Source of the DNA: Gliomastix tumulicola
Taxonomy: Eukaryota > Ascomycota > Sordariomycetes > Hypocreales > Bionectriaceae
Direction: 5' to 3'
Assembly: GCA_001599755.1 (NCBI GenBank)
Contig: BCHX01000002.1
Location: 5,314,330-5,378,329 of the forward strand
DNA: 64,000 bases
Position numbers and translations under genes: made by a program. The notes beneath the pieces are model-generated. The model saw only the letters and a program-made list of their open reading frames with translations. It searched no databases and was not told the DNA's origin. This document shows, piece by piece, positions 12,081 to 23,179 of this stretch. How positions within the stretch are numbered: the stretch's first letter is position 1; every line of letters begins with the position of its first letter.

Positions 12081-13230
12081 TATGGGGTCTGTTGCTGTAG
12101 GACATACGTTTGGACATTTGCGTTGTTGTACCTTATCTGATCATAGTGTTTTCTCCCGATGGTGAGCTTCAAAGAAGGCTGGACCGGTTCTTACGAGACA
12201 ATGAATAAATTTGGCAAGGGAACCTTAGTACTGAGTACATTGTGACTTGAATCTGGGAGTGGCTCCGACGTGTCTTTACTTAAGGGGCTTCTACCCTATT
12301 CTTCACGAGGGATACTAGAAAATCTCTGCTCCAACTACGCATTTCGCTGGATCATGGGCTACCCAGGTTGCTTTAGAGACTTCATATGGATTAAGAAGTA
12401 GCCTGCAAAGAAGACAACAAGACTTTGATTATATACTGCTGACAGCGAGCGTTGGAAGAGGCGAACGGAGATCTTTACAAAGGCACTCAGCAGACATTGG
12501 TGAGCCACACCAATATTTCACCCGCAACATTATTATGGTCGATGATGTTCTTGGGGTGAGAGCATGGCAGGCCGTCAAATAGATACCTATGCTAACAAAT
12601 GATTATACATATTGGGTATGTAGTGTCTCAAGGCTTTTTCAGCGAACCACTCGCACGGAGGCCACAAAATCATGCAAATGAGTTCCTGTCGCAGTCAAGC
12701 TAGTCTCGTATTTATCCCCTCTCTTGAATACCTAGGAGAGCCACTTTTGAGAGATAAAAATTACGCAGTCGGCAGTTATGGTTCGGTGAAAATGTTAGCC
12801 CCTGATCCCCCAACGTCTCATTACCAGTGTTCATGCAGCATCTCCTGGGAATCCGCGAGTGCCTCTCCGAAGAAAGGTCGTCGTTCAGGACCTTAACTTC
12901 CCAGTTCTTTCAGCTGTAGAAGGTCAAGCTGAGGTAATACCTGAGTACTTTAGTACACAACACCCATGGAGAATAGAAGAATTTCTCAGCCACTGTTGGT
13001 AATAATTGTGCGATTATTAACACTAATGTTATCACTAAGGGTTCACGCGACACCGATCGCTGAGTCCTGTATAACCGTTCTTATCTTGAATTTTTGATAT
13101 TGAAAATGTTGATATAAGGTATTCGTATACGTATCTAGAAAATTAAGCATTATGACGCCGTTCACCAAAGCCACGCTTGGATCACATATTCCCTTGCCCT
13201 CAACCGCCCTCCTCATACACATCCCCCCTT
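12081..13230. other. AT-rich convergent spacer, 1.15 kb
   Basis: Lies between the 3' ends of the P450 and the Pth11-like gene. AT-richer than the flanks, with only short ORFs resembling nothing known. No transposon ends were recognised. Confidence 0.55.
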
Positions 13231-14604
13231 TTATACCGCCTGCCCGCTCTGCTCATACGTGATGGAGACCTCCTGCACCCGGATGATGTTGTTGTTGTTA
13301 TTGTTGCCGCTCTCCTTGCCGCCCTGGAGGAGGATGGTCTCGTCGCTGCCGTTGTTGGTCTTCTGCGTGGCCTCGACGTTGGAGAAGTTGTTCTTGCCGA
13401 CCTTGCTCCTGTTACCGGGGAACGAGCCGAGCGGGTACGAGTTGGAGCCGTTCTTGTAGCCGGAGTCGTCGTGCTGCTGGTAACCCGCGGAGCTGGACTC
13501 CTGGCCGCGCATGCGGTTGTAGAGGGGACGGAGGGTGGGGATGCAGACGCAGACGATGGTGGTGGTCACTTCGCTGGCTGTCCAGATGACGGAGTCGGAT
13601 GTGGCGTCTATATACGTTATTGTGGTTAGAAGTTGATCGAGGAGTTGATGTCGGGGGTGATACATACAGAGATAATCTGCCGAGTTGGCGAGGACCTCCA
13701 AGCCGGAGGTACGGATGACACCACAGACACCGGCGCTTTTTGGGCTGTTAGCATTGAAGACTTAAACTTATGGCCGTAAGAGCTTACAAGATCCCAAGAC
13801 TGAGAGAGGCACAGATGGTGATGCGCTCCTTCCTCTTCATGTTGAGGTTGCGGAGGGCGAGCCAGGGGAAGCCGGCAAGGAGGAAGTCCAAGGCCGCAGC
13901 GTATGCTAATTCATGTCAGTTGATGCTTAGAAGGGTCAATATGAATCAACTCACAGCAAGTGATGAAGGCCACAACAGTGAGGCTGATGTGGCACACCTT
14001 CTGGTCCGCCAGCGTAGGGTCCCAGATAGACTGCGTAGGAGTGCACTGCGCGAAGAGAATCACGCTCAGGAGGCAGCTCAGGAACATCATGCTGAAGATG
14101 CAGAACCAGAGGAACCACTTGTGCCTGTGTGTGTGTGTGTGTCAGTAAGAGCTGTGAATGTGGACAGTTGGCGTTGCGTACCACTTCTCTGTGACGATGC
14201 GGAGCAAGAAGACGGCGACGACGACTTTGGCCATTCCAATGGCCAGTGACACTATGAATTGCGAGCACAGCAGCATCAGGACAGCTCGTGAGAACTGCGA
14301 TAGCTCAAGGTCGTCGAAGTGCTGTCCCATGCCGTGGACTCCAGCAACTGTGATGAAGATACCGAAAGCGACCATAAGAACCTGATGCCGTTAGTAATGT
14401 CTCACCTTCAACCGTCACCATTCTCAGCCCACTCACCCAAGTGATAACCAGGCAGATGTCGTCCCAGCCGACTTTGCCCTTGATGAACTTGCGCGTGTAC
14501 ACCCGCAGCGAGATGAGCCCGAAGCTCAAGAGGTTCTCAGCCCAGATGACACCGATCACCATCCCCCCCTTTCCGCCAATGCCTGGTGCCACATAGTCCG
14601 CCAT
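13231..14604 (-). CDS. Pth11-like integral membrane protein (fungal rhodopsin-like domain)
   Basis: Six exons by splice signals and phase: 14604-14437, 14381-14182, 14124-13955, 13905-13788, 13735-13668 and 13607-13231, giving 366 residues. The assembled protein has about seven hydrophobic segments (MVIGVIWAENLLSFGLISL, VLMVAFGIFITVAGV, HKWFLWFCIFSMMFLSCLLS and others), a Cys in FAQCTP, and SVIWTASEVTTTIVCVCIPTLRPL near the end. That is the signature of the fungal rhodopsin-like integral membrane family, which includes the Magnaporthe Pth11 surface sensor. No extracellular CFEM domain is present. The hydrophilic C-terminal tail is rich in Ser, Gly and Asn, with an N6 run. Likely a plasma-membrane GPCR-like protein; ligand unknown. 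Start is the ATG in the first open exon. Confidence 0.85.
14126..14142. repeat. (TG)n microsatellite in a Pth11-like gene intron
   Basis: Dinucleotide run adjoining the acceptor of intron 2. On the gene strand it forms the CA-rich tract before the CAG. Confidence 0.8.
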
Positions 14605-15800
14605 ATTTGCCGAAGTGTCGGGACGCACGTCGAGTCGCGCCGAGGAATGACTTTGCTCACCGTGATCGAAATGGAGCAGGTAGACGGACGGACGGACGGT
14701 GAACAAAAATCAAGAGTCCGACCCGATGCTTATAGACAGACGCAAGTGTGATCGGCGGCTCTGGACCAACCTTCAGGAGCGCGCAGAGTTTTGACAAGGT
14801 CGAGGGGAAGGAGACTTGGCGAGGGGGGCCGAGTGGCGTTCAGATGAATAAGAAACCCACGAGGAGGCACGAGTCAGAGCATTCATTCATTCATTCATTC
14901 CTTCTCCTCCCCCCCTTAGCGGCAACTTTCCCCCTCCCCGTTCGCTCTAAGTCCCCCATTATTCCATTATGACGATCCCTCTGTCCGTGACACACCAGAA
15001 GGGGTCCCAAGTGGGCCAAAAGCCCCCTTTGCCAGACGACGCAGGACGACGCCGTGGAGGCTTTGATGGGTGGCCGTTACAAGTCACACCACAGTGACCT
15101 TCGCACTAGGGCACCCTGGACCCTGGGTTGGCTGCACTAGTCTTTCCCGCATCATATGTACTGTTTGTGCAGCAGACGCTTGACTGTCACTGTGAAAATT
15201 CTGATGCTGTGCCTGCTGGTCCCCGGGTTGGGACTTTCGCCGGGAAACCATGTCGGGCAAGGCCCTCCTCGTTAGCGTACTCGTTTGTGGGAGGATGCCT
15301 ACAAAAGAACGTGTGAGCAGGCGAGAAACATGGCGAATCCCCTCATTGATCGTGTGATAAATCACACGTATAGCAGCGCTAGCGAGTCAGTCGGCAGCAG
15401 CCACGGTGACATTCGGCAAATTTCGTTACAAAGGAGATGGCTGCCGATATGTCACTGCTCCTTCTCCCAGCTCCCGGGGTCATGCCTGTCACAGCCGCCG
15501 ATCACACTCCTCATTCATCAGCCTAATGCAGGCCCCGGCACTAGCGCTGGGCAAGCGTCACTGCACAACGCGGAAGCCCCCCCGGATTCCCACCTACCCA
15601 CTGCCGGCCCGCTGGAAGTGGAAAAGGGCTAGCGAAGTCGTATCAGTCTGTCGTCGAGGTGGAACCGAAGCAAGTGGGAAGCTGGTGCTCAGAGATGGAG
15701 GGTAGTATTGTTTATATCGCGATGCTACTCTAGATGTGAACGGCTCTCTTTGGTACGAACAATAGACAGGTCGATCGCGTTCTAGACAAGATAGTTCACA
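14605..15800. other. Divergent intergenic region with (ATTC)n repeat
   Basis: About 1.2 kb between the Pth11-like gene (minus) and SDR 1 (plus). It contains five ATTC units at 14881-14900 and C/T-rich tracts. Short ORFs here have no family resemblance. Confidence 0.55.
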
Positions 15801-16701
15801 ATGGCTGACAAGGCTCGAATCCACGAAGGCAAGCTTGCCATCATCACCGGCTCGGCGAGAGGTACTACGAGTCCTGTTCATACGACAGTTGCGCCTTTGC
15901 TGACTTTCTCTAGGTATCGGCGCGTTCATCGCTCGCCACCTCGCGGCCAAGGGTGCCAACATCCTCGTCAACTACGCCACCTCCTCCTCAGACGGTGCGG
16001 CAAAGGCTGTCTGCGAGGAGCTCCAGAAAGAGCACGGCGTCAAGGCGGTGCCGTGCCGAGCGGACATCAGCAAGACCGAGGGCTGCGATGCCATCATCTC
16101 GGCGGCCAAAGAGCACTTTGGCGGGGATGGTCTGAAGATTGACATCCTCGTCCACAACGCCGCCGTGCTCTACCTCGGCCCCGTCGAGTCAGTCAAGCAG
16201 GACGAGTTCGACCACATCTACCGCGTTAACGTCCTGGGCCCAGCCCTCCTCACCGGCGTCTGCAAGCCCTTCCTGCCCACGGACCGCTCCGGCCGCATCG
16301 TCCTCATGTCGAGCATCAACCCCAAGGTCGGCACGCCGCACACGACGCTCTACGCGGGCACCAAGGCCGCCGTCGAGGCCATGACGCGCGTCTGGTGCCG
16401 CGAGCTCGCCGAGAACGCCACCGTCAACAGCCTCAACCCGGGCCCCGTCATGACGGACATGTACATGACGGCGCCCGACGACATCAAGCGCGCGCTCGCC
16501 CTCTGGAACCCGCTGACGCCGCTTGTCGGCGTGCGCGATACCGACGGACCGGAGGTGCAGGAGCTGGGCGACAAGTTCGGCGGGAGGGCGGCCTACCCGG
16601 AGGAGATTGCAGGCCTGGTGGGCATGATCTGTAGCCCTGAGTCAGGGTGGATGACGGGGAGTCTGGTGAGCGCCAACGGCGGCTTGACGTTTGGGTACTG
16701 A
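15801..16701 (+). CDS. Short-chain dehydrogenase/reductase (SDR 1)
   Basis: Exons 15801-15861 and 15914-16701, with a 52-base intron inside the cofactor loop, give 282 residues. Classical SDR motifs are TGSARGIG (Rossmann glycine motif), VHNAAV (NNAG-like), the catalytic Ser in VLMSSINP, and Y-x3-K in LYAGTKAA, followed by NPGPVMTDMY. The C-terminal WMTGSLVSANGGLTFGY is the usual family ending. It probably binds NAD(P)H and reduces a carbonyl or oxidises an alcohol in the cytosol, resembling the FabG/glucose-dehydrogenase-like group common in fungi. Substrate unknown. It faces another SDR tail to tail, but the two are too different to look like a recent duplication. Confidence 0.9.
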
Positions 16702-17374
16702 TAAGGAGGGGGACGATCTTCCATCCCTGCCAAGGAGTGATATGCCAGAAAACGTCTGCCTGGATTGATTTTTTGATTAGTTATTTGATAAAGATGAAAA
16801 ACGTGGACGGTTTGAACAGCTTCACCGCTCGTCTGGAGCTCGACTCGTGTTGGTGCCCGACGATATATATGTGAACCGGGGTCTGTCTTAAGTGAGCCGG
16901 GGAACCACCCCCATCCCCTTGCGAGCTTAACTCGAATGATTGGCAGAGCAAGCAGGGGCCGACCCAGCAATCTGTCGATCGGCGATGGAGTCGAGCCAGG
17001 CGAAATCAAGTTTTGCGTTTCGTGGTTCTCCCTGAAGATGAGCACCGGATTACCGAGAAGAGAGCGACGGGCGACCGAACGCAGCCAGGAGCAGCTCTCC
17101 CACGAGCCAGGGTCCCGGACACATGGCAGACATGGGTATTGTTTTCTCACATCCCCGGCACTTGTGCATTGTGAAGCCCGAACGTGAGACTTCCCATCCT
17201 TCGCTCGACGGGAGCTGACACTTCCTGAGCCACACCGTAGGGCTAGTGAGGAACATCCCGGCCGCTCGCATATCACGGCAGTTTGCTAGCGTAACGGTGG
17301 CAAAGCGCTATTCTATGTATTTATTTATTGACTTTATACAGAGGATTTGATTTACTCGTAGGCGTAGTAGCCCC
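16702..17374. other. Convergent spacer between two SDR genes
   Basis: About 670 bases with AT-rich stretches near both stop codons (about 16760-16800 and 17310-17350), probably the 3' UTRs. No gene seen. Confidence 0.55.
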
Positions 17375-18226
17375 TTATTTGGCCGTGAAACCACCGTCGA
17401 TCGGAAGCGTGATTCCGGTCACGTAGGACGACGCGGGCGAGCACAGCCAGAGCGAACCCTGGGCGACTTCGTGGGGCATGCCAAAGCGGCTGAGATAGCT
17501 GACATTCGGCGCGAACTCGTCGTGGGTCGTGCCCATGATCTCGAGCGCCTTCGCGGCCATGACGGTCTGTGTGGGTGTCAGTCTACGATGTAACCGAAGC
17601 TGGCTGGGGTTGACAAGTGCACTTACAAAGATGGCGCCCGGCGCAACGGCGTTGACGCGGATGTTGTGAGGCCCGCCCTCCATGCTCGCGTGCTTGGTCA
17701 GGCCGACGAGGGCGTGCTTGGCCGCCGTGTAGGCAGGCATGTTGGGCTGGGGCTTGAAGGCGTTGATGCTGGCGATGTTGACGATGGCGCCGCCGGTCCC
17801 CTGCGCGATGAACTGCTTCATCTGCCACTTCACGCACAGCGCCGTGCCCGTCAGGTTGATGCCGATCAGCTTGTCCCAGTAGCCCTCGTCAAAGTCCGTC
17901 AGCGGCGTCTGGTCGGGCGTCAGCGCCGCGTTGTTCACGGCCGCGTCCAGCTTGCCGAAGCTGTCGACGACAAACTTGACCAGGGCGGCCACGTCGTCCG
18001 ACGACGAGATGTCGGCCTTCTTGAAGAGCACGTCGCCGAACGAGGACAGCTCCTTTGCTGCCTCCTGGCCCTTGTCCTCCTGGACATCACAGATAACCAC
18101 CTTGGCGCCGGCCTTGAGGAAGACTTCGGCCGTGGCCTTGCCCATTCCCTGGGCGCCGCCCGTGATGAGGGCGACCTTGTCCTTGAGGACAGGGAAGGTT
18201 TGGGCTTCAGGGATGTCGAGAGGCAT
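17375..18226 (-). CDS. Short-chain dehydrogenase/reductase (SDR 2)
   Basis: Classical SDR. Motifs are TGGAQGMG (cofactor), CDVQED (acidic residue after beta 2, favouring NAD), NNAA, NIASINA with the catalytic Ser, and YTAAKHA. It ends with YVTGITLPIDGGFTAK. The frame is open from start to stop, but bases 17626-17567 begin GTAAGT, end ACACAG, and would add 20 residues (from VSALVNPSQ) between PGAIF and TVMAAKAL, where SDRs have none. I read this as a 60-base intron that is a multiple of three without a stop. Exons are then 18226-17627 and 17566-17375, 263 residues. Substrate unknown. Confidence 0.9.
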   Translation of the reverse strand: MPLDIPEAQTFPVLKDKVALITGGAQGMGKATAEVFLKAGAKVVICDVQEDKGQEAAKELSSFGDVLFKKADISSSDDVAALVKFVVDSFGKLDAAVNNAALTPDQTPLTDFDEGYWDKLIGINLTGTALCVKWQMKQFIAQGTGGAIVNIASINAFKPQPNMPAYTAAKHALVGLTKHASMEGGPHNIRVNAVAPGAIFVSALVNPSQLRLHRRLTPTQTVMAAKALEIMGTTHDEFAPNVSYLSRFGMPHEVAQGSLWLCSPASSYVTGITLPIDGGFTAK

Positions 18227-19026
18227 GGCTGGCCGGTGAGTCTAGTGTGTATACCGTGCGGTATTATGAAGGGATAATGAATGGGACGGACAAAAGGCAA
18301 GATATGCAGGCGGATGTCACATCGAGGACGCAATGGGCGACGAGGAGGCGAAATTAAATACTGAAGGGGTCCAACACTAACTCCACTGATGGCCGGCCAT
18401 GGAGAGCAAACGGCGGTCGGATATGTGTGGTGAGGAGGTTCCACAGGAGCCCTCGTTGTTCTCCCTGTTCTCTCCTCTGCCGTGACCCTCCGTCGTGCAT
18501 AAAGATTGGGGCTCCCCAATGCATGGGAAACCCTGCACATAATGGCTGGGGGTCTGAGTCGTAGTCAAACCTGAACAGTGAATGAACGGCATCTACCGCC
18601 GAGTTGCACCACCAACACCGGATCCCCTCCCCCCCCCTTGAAGCAACCAACAGGAGATTGCTCACCTATCTCTAGCCTCTCCTCCTGCATGAAGGCCCTG
18701 CATGCATGTGGCGAAATGGGGGGGGGGGGCTTGCATGAGGAGAAATGGCTGCTTCTCTCATCTCTGGCGTGATGGGCCTGTGCCATCCCGCGCCCAGCTG
18801 ACTCGCGTCAACGCATCCCATATGAAGAGCAGCCGCCGTCATCCAAGTCAAATCCATGCTTCCTTTTCCACGTGGTTGTGCGTGCGTGTGCCCGTCCCTT
18901 TTTTGTTCTTGCATCGTATCTATACATTGGCGTCAGCCGGTCTTGTGCAGCATAGCATCGCATCGCAAGGGCTTTTCTGATCTTTTGTCGCTTGCTTACT
19001 TACATTTGCTCATCTGCTCCCCAGCC
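18227..19026. other. Divergent promoter region, SDR 2 / sugar transporter
   Basis: About 800 bases containing a C8 run near 18630 and a G11 run near 18719. No ORF of note. Confidence 0.55.
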
Positions 19027-20929
19027 ATGTCCGACACGGAGAAGAAGTCTCAGGAGACTGAGCCGCGCCAGGATGCGAAGCCCAATGTGATTGACACGGA
19101 TGCGAGTGCCGCCGGGCACAGCAAGCCGTCTTCCGTCTCGGATGACAGTGACGATGTCGTTGCGAAGAGCAGGCACTCCGTCAGCTTCATCACCTACCAG
19201 GTATGTTTACTGCCCCTGGCCTATTGGAGCTTAACTCATGGTGTGTCTCTAGGTCATCATCACTGCTGCCCTTGGTGGTTATCTCTATGGCTTCAGCGCC
19301 AACGCCATCGCCGGCACCCTCGCCCAGCCGTCCTTCATCGCCAAGTTCCTCACTGTCCCCGATGCGGCTGCCCGCACCGATGGTCTTCTCGGAGGGTAAG
19401 ACCTACACAGCACCCTCGCTGCTTTCTACGGCCACTGACATGTCGATAGCTTCCTCGCTGGCTGCATGGTCGGCTCCCTCGTCCAGGCTCCCATCTCCAA
19501 GCACTGGGGCCGCCGCATCTGTAACGCCACCGCCGCCACCATCGTCATCGTCACAGCTGCTCTCCAGGCTGCCTCGGTCAACTACGCCATGCTCATCACC
19601 TTCCGCGTCATCTGCGGCATCGGCGGTGGCATGGTCCTCGCCAACTCGCCCGTCTACATGAGCGAGGTCGCGCCGCCTCACGCCCGAGGGCCCCTCGTCG
19701 GCATGACGGGCGTGGGCATCGTCACCGCCTACATCCTCTGCGCCATCTTCAACCTCGCCTTCAGCTACGTCGACGGCCCTATCCAGTGGCGCCTCATCTT
19801 CATCGTCCTCACGGGCATGGCCATCGTGCACCTCACGTCGCTGTACTTCCTGCCCGAGTCGCCCCGATGGCTGATGGAGCAGGGCCGCGACGAGGAGGCC
19901 AAGGCGATTCTCGTCCGTCTTCACAAGACCAAGGCCGATCCCAACGGTCTGCTGGCCAACGCCGAGGCCATCCAGATCAAGGCCCAGGTCGAGACGGAGA
20001 AGACCCTGCCCAGCGGCTTCTGGTACATCTTCACTACGAAGCACCTCTTGAAGCGCGCTTGGTGCTCCATCATGCTCTGGGTCATGGCGCAGGGCACTGG
20101 TATCACGGCCATTGCTAACCTGATTCCCGTCCTGATGGGTGGTCTCGGTTTCGGTGTCACTCTGCAGATGGCGCTGGGTGTCGTCTGGACTATCTGTGCC
20201 GTTATCGGCTGCGGCTTCAACATTCTGCTTCTGGGTCGCGTTGGCCGTATCAAGCTGCTCAGTAAGAAACACCACCCGCGCGCGCGCGCGCATTAAATAC
20301 TGTACACTGACTGACGATAAACAGTCATCGGTGGCTACGGATCCGCGGCCATCCTCAGTGTCATGGCTGTTCTTCAGAAGTACTACCTCGGCTCCGACGA
20401 CATGCCCGGTCTCAACGCGGCTGTCGCCATCTACTTCATCTTCGGTGCCTTCTTCACCAGCTTCATCGAGTGCACTGCCTATACCTACGGCGCCGAGATC
20501 TGGCCTACGCGTGCGTACAGGACGTTCTGATACTTGTTCTTAAATTCTGACATATAGTCTTTTAGATCTCCGAAGCGAGGGTTCGACTCTCGTCTTTGCA
20601 TCTTTCTTCGGCAACTCCATCGCCTACAGCGCTCCCGTCAACGTCGGTCTGCAGAGCATTGGCTGGAAGTTCTACATGATCTTTGTCGCCGTCACCACCA
20701 TCAGCACCACCGCCATCTGGTTCACCTTCCCTGAGGTATGTCTTACTCGTTCGAGGAGCCTACTCCCAAATGACTCAACTGACATCCTTCACAGACCATA
20801 GGCCTGCCCCTCGAGGAGATCAACGCCAAGTTCGGCGAGAAGGTCGAGATCGACCTCAAGTCCGCCGTCGCCCAGGAGAAGGAGCAGGCTCAGTCGAAGC
20901 CCAACGCGGCTGACAACGCCGAGGTCTAA
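19027..20929 (+). CDS. MFS sugar transporter
   Basis: Six exons: 19027-19200, 19253-19395, 19450-20261, 20325-20510, 20566-20735 and 20795-20929, all in phase, 539 residues. It has 12 predicted membrane helices after a Ser/Asp-rich cytosolic N terminus. Sugar-porter signatures are GGYLYGFSANAIAG (helix 1), KHWGRRICN (loop 2-3 GRR), LPESPRWLMEQGRDEEA after helix 6, YGAEIWPTHLRSEG after helix 10, and GLPLEEINAKFGE at the C terminus. It lies in the plasma membrane and imports a sugar by proton symport (family knowledge); the specific sugar cannot be told. One intron contains a (GC)n run at about 20277-20292. The start is the ATG that gives a continuous frame into the first spliced helix. Confidence 0.9.
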
Positions 20930-21208
20930 GACCGAGACCGTCAATACAGTTGTCGCGGGAGGGAGGAATAAAAGTCGGGCATTGCACAAATTACATAGTC
21001 TGCAGATGCTGTCATACTCTAATTACCGGCACGGTGTTCATACTCAGTCAATTTTCATTCGTCCTTAGACCATTTCGTTCATTTCGACGTCAATCTCTCT
21101 TTTCACATGTATATTACCCGAAGCTAGAGGCCATTAATCGGTGACACCCATAGAGCGCCAAAGAACAAATAGAAAATACTACTGTTTCTACTCTGTAATG
21201 TATCCTCT
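20930..21208. other. Convergent spacer
   Basis: Short AT-rich 3' flanks of the transporter and the PNP_UDP gene. Confidence 0.5.
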
Positions 21209-22408
21209 TTAGCCAAAGTTGAATGTGTGGGTGCCTCCTGAGAAAGAACTGCCTGCCATGACATTGTGTGCATTCACTTCCCCGTTAAATACAGCCATTG
21301 GCTTTCCCGGCTCGAACGGTTGCTTGTTTGCTTCAAGCTCGCTGCCTCGGTCCGTATGAATGTACGTGTCGAGGATAGCTCTAGCGGCTGCTGCTGCGGT
21401 AGCAGCGGCATAGTCTTGCCATGAATTGTCCTTGTGCGAATCTGCGTAGTCGCAGACCCCTTTGACAATGAGGGTGGGTACCGCTTCCCAGACACCAGCA
21501 CCTTCCATCTCGAAGGCGAGAGCCCCTGTTTCTTTCGAGATCTTATCGCGGTGCACTGCTGACTTGAGCACAGTGTCTCGCGATGCAACGGTCCCTATGT
21601 GGATGGCTGGATCTGGGGCGGTGGCACTTCCCGCCTGGTCGTTGAGGCACGTATTGGTACGTCTTCTCCTCACATGGGTTTCGTCGCATCCCAGGCTGTC
21701 ACAAGACGAGCTAGGAGCAGTTTCGCAAACAGGATCTGAAAACTGAACGCAGTGCAGGCAGATGCAGGGTGGGTTGTTCTGATGCTTGTGCCGGTAGCTG
21801 GGTAGAAAGAGCCGGTCTTCTCCGGCTCCCGGGTAGCCATATTTTGCTCGATCACCTCTTTCAGCTGCCTTGTGCTGGATTGTCCTGAGCACCTGTGCGT
21901 TCTTTGCACCCAGTTGTCTTCGTCCGTCCGGAGTTTCGAGCGAGGCGACAAGTCCGCGGATATCTTTGTCGGGCAGTTGAAGATTGTCTTCAAATGTGTC
22001 TTTCCGTCGAAACTGGTCTGGATACTGGCAGTCAAAATCGTACTGGACGAGCTTCTTGCTGATCACAACGTCACCGAGGAAGATCTTTTCGTTGGCGAAT
22101 TCGGGCATGCCACCGCAAACTCCAACGAGAAGGACCATGCGCAGAGCGGTATAGCTTGCGCGCAGGTTGGCGGCTGCAGCAGCGGTATTGGCCTTGCCCA
22201 TATAAGGAAGAAGAGTCAGGACAACATTGTGTTGGCCTATTCGACCGGTTATGTAGGCGTTGTCAGTGCCTGCGGACCGCCCAAGTCTGTACCCATCCAT
22301 GTGCCAGAAGCTGTCAAAGATGCATGTGACAGCGTCGTACTCCAACGGCAATGCGCAAATGATGGCGACTTCAAAGTCTTCACGCCTCGACGGGCGGGGA
22401 TTCGGCAT
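21209..22408 (-). CDS. Stand-alone PNP_UDP-like protein with C-terminal Asn/Gly motif (candidate amyloid-signalling effector)
   Basis: Single exon, 399 residues. Residues 10-350 form a nucleoside-phosphorylase-like fold of the kind usually fused to fungal NLRs: VAIICALPLEYDAV, LLVGVCGGMP, IFLGDVVIS, ALAFEMEGAGVWEAVPTLIVKGVCDYADSHKDNSWQDYAA (in pieces), ending ARAILDTYI. There is a roughly 60-residue Cys-rich insertion (CICLHC to CDSLGC) before the last third. After a flexible linker (KQPFEPGKP), residues 372-399 form a short tail rich in Asn, Gly and Phe that includes HNVMAGSSFSGGTHTFNFG. It matches, without gaps over 24 residues, the N terminus of the divergent NLR at 23180. Enzymatic cleavage of a nucleoside or nucleotide is family knowledge; control by amyloid templating is inference. 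Confidence 0.85.
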   Translation of the reverse strand: MPNPRPSRREDFEVAIICALPLEYDAVTCIFDSFWHMDGYRLGRSAGTDNAYITGRIGQHNVVLTLLPYMGKANTAAAAANLRASYTALRMVLLVGVCGGMPEFANEKIFLGDVVISKKLVQYDFDCQYPDQFRRKDTFEDNLQLPDKDIRGLVASLETPDGRRQLGAKNAQVLRTIQHKAAERGDRAKYGYPGAGEDRLFLPSYRHKHQNNPPCICLHCVQFSDPVCETAPSSSCDSLGCDETHVRRRRTNTCLNDQAGSATAPDPAIHIGTVASRDTVLKSAVHRDKISKETGALAFEMEGAGVWEAVPTLIVKGVCDYADSHKDNSWQDYAAATAAAAARAILDTYIHTDRGSELEANKQPFEPGKPMAVFNGEVNAHNVMAGSSFSGGTHTFNFG

Positions 22409-23179
22409 GGTTCCAGGATCTGAGCTGCCCGCACGACTGTCTATTCACAAAGCCGGCGCGGAGTGATAGAGGGCCCGGAACGCGAACATAGAGGAAAAAA
22501 AAATCGGGATGGGTGTAGCTCGAGCAAACCTCCTCGGATGATGTGAGTGCGAGAAGGAGAAGCTGAGGCAGATCTTGACCCATCGGTCGGCTGTGTTGCT
22601 GGTTCTGTCAGAAGCCGGTTCACCATTTACCCTAGACCTAAGTGGGGAAGTCACGTGGAGAGAGATAAAGCAAAAAAGCAGGCCGGATGGTCAGACCTAG
22701 CAGGAGCCTCAGAGATTAATATAGTCACACACCCACCCCTAGCTGCGTGTTCGCCAGTGCCTCGCACCTGATACGCTGCCTTCTACGTGCCCTTTCACCT
22801 TCCTCACTTCATTCCAAGACCTAGTCTTGACAGGTTCGCCTTCATTGCAAATTGGCAAAGCGACAAAATAAGTCATACACTTGAGTCTTAGCGTGAGGCG
22901 TCCATGCATATGCATGCGCTGGCCTATTGCAACCAAACCATGAAGAAACTCGTCCTCTGATAGGTGCATTATCTCCAACGTAAGCGCTACCGTAAAATGC
23001 CGCATAACATTAGGCAGCAAGGCATAAAGATGAGTCATAAGTCATTCTGGAATATTGGTATTGATGGGAGTACTCGTCGTTTCTCCTTTGATCAGGGTGT
23101 CTAGACTCTTCCTCACATCTTAAGGCCATCCTGCTATGCTAATCGTCACCGGATGATAGGTCTGCCTTCCCATAGCATC
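22409..23179. promoter_or_regulatory. Shared divergent promoter of the PNP_UDP / NLR pair
   Basis: About 770 bases separate the start codons of the head-to-head genes. It has an A-rich run near 22495-22505 and several short ORFs of no recognisable family. Co-expression from this region is inferred only from the geometry. Confidence 0.45.

Noticed and set aside
19403..20293. 296-residue acidic minus-strand ORF
   Set aside because: Shadow of the sugar transporter.
20566..20610. GGTTCGACTC resembling a tRNA B box
   Set aside because: Lies within a sugar transporter exon and the rest of a tRNA is absent.
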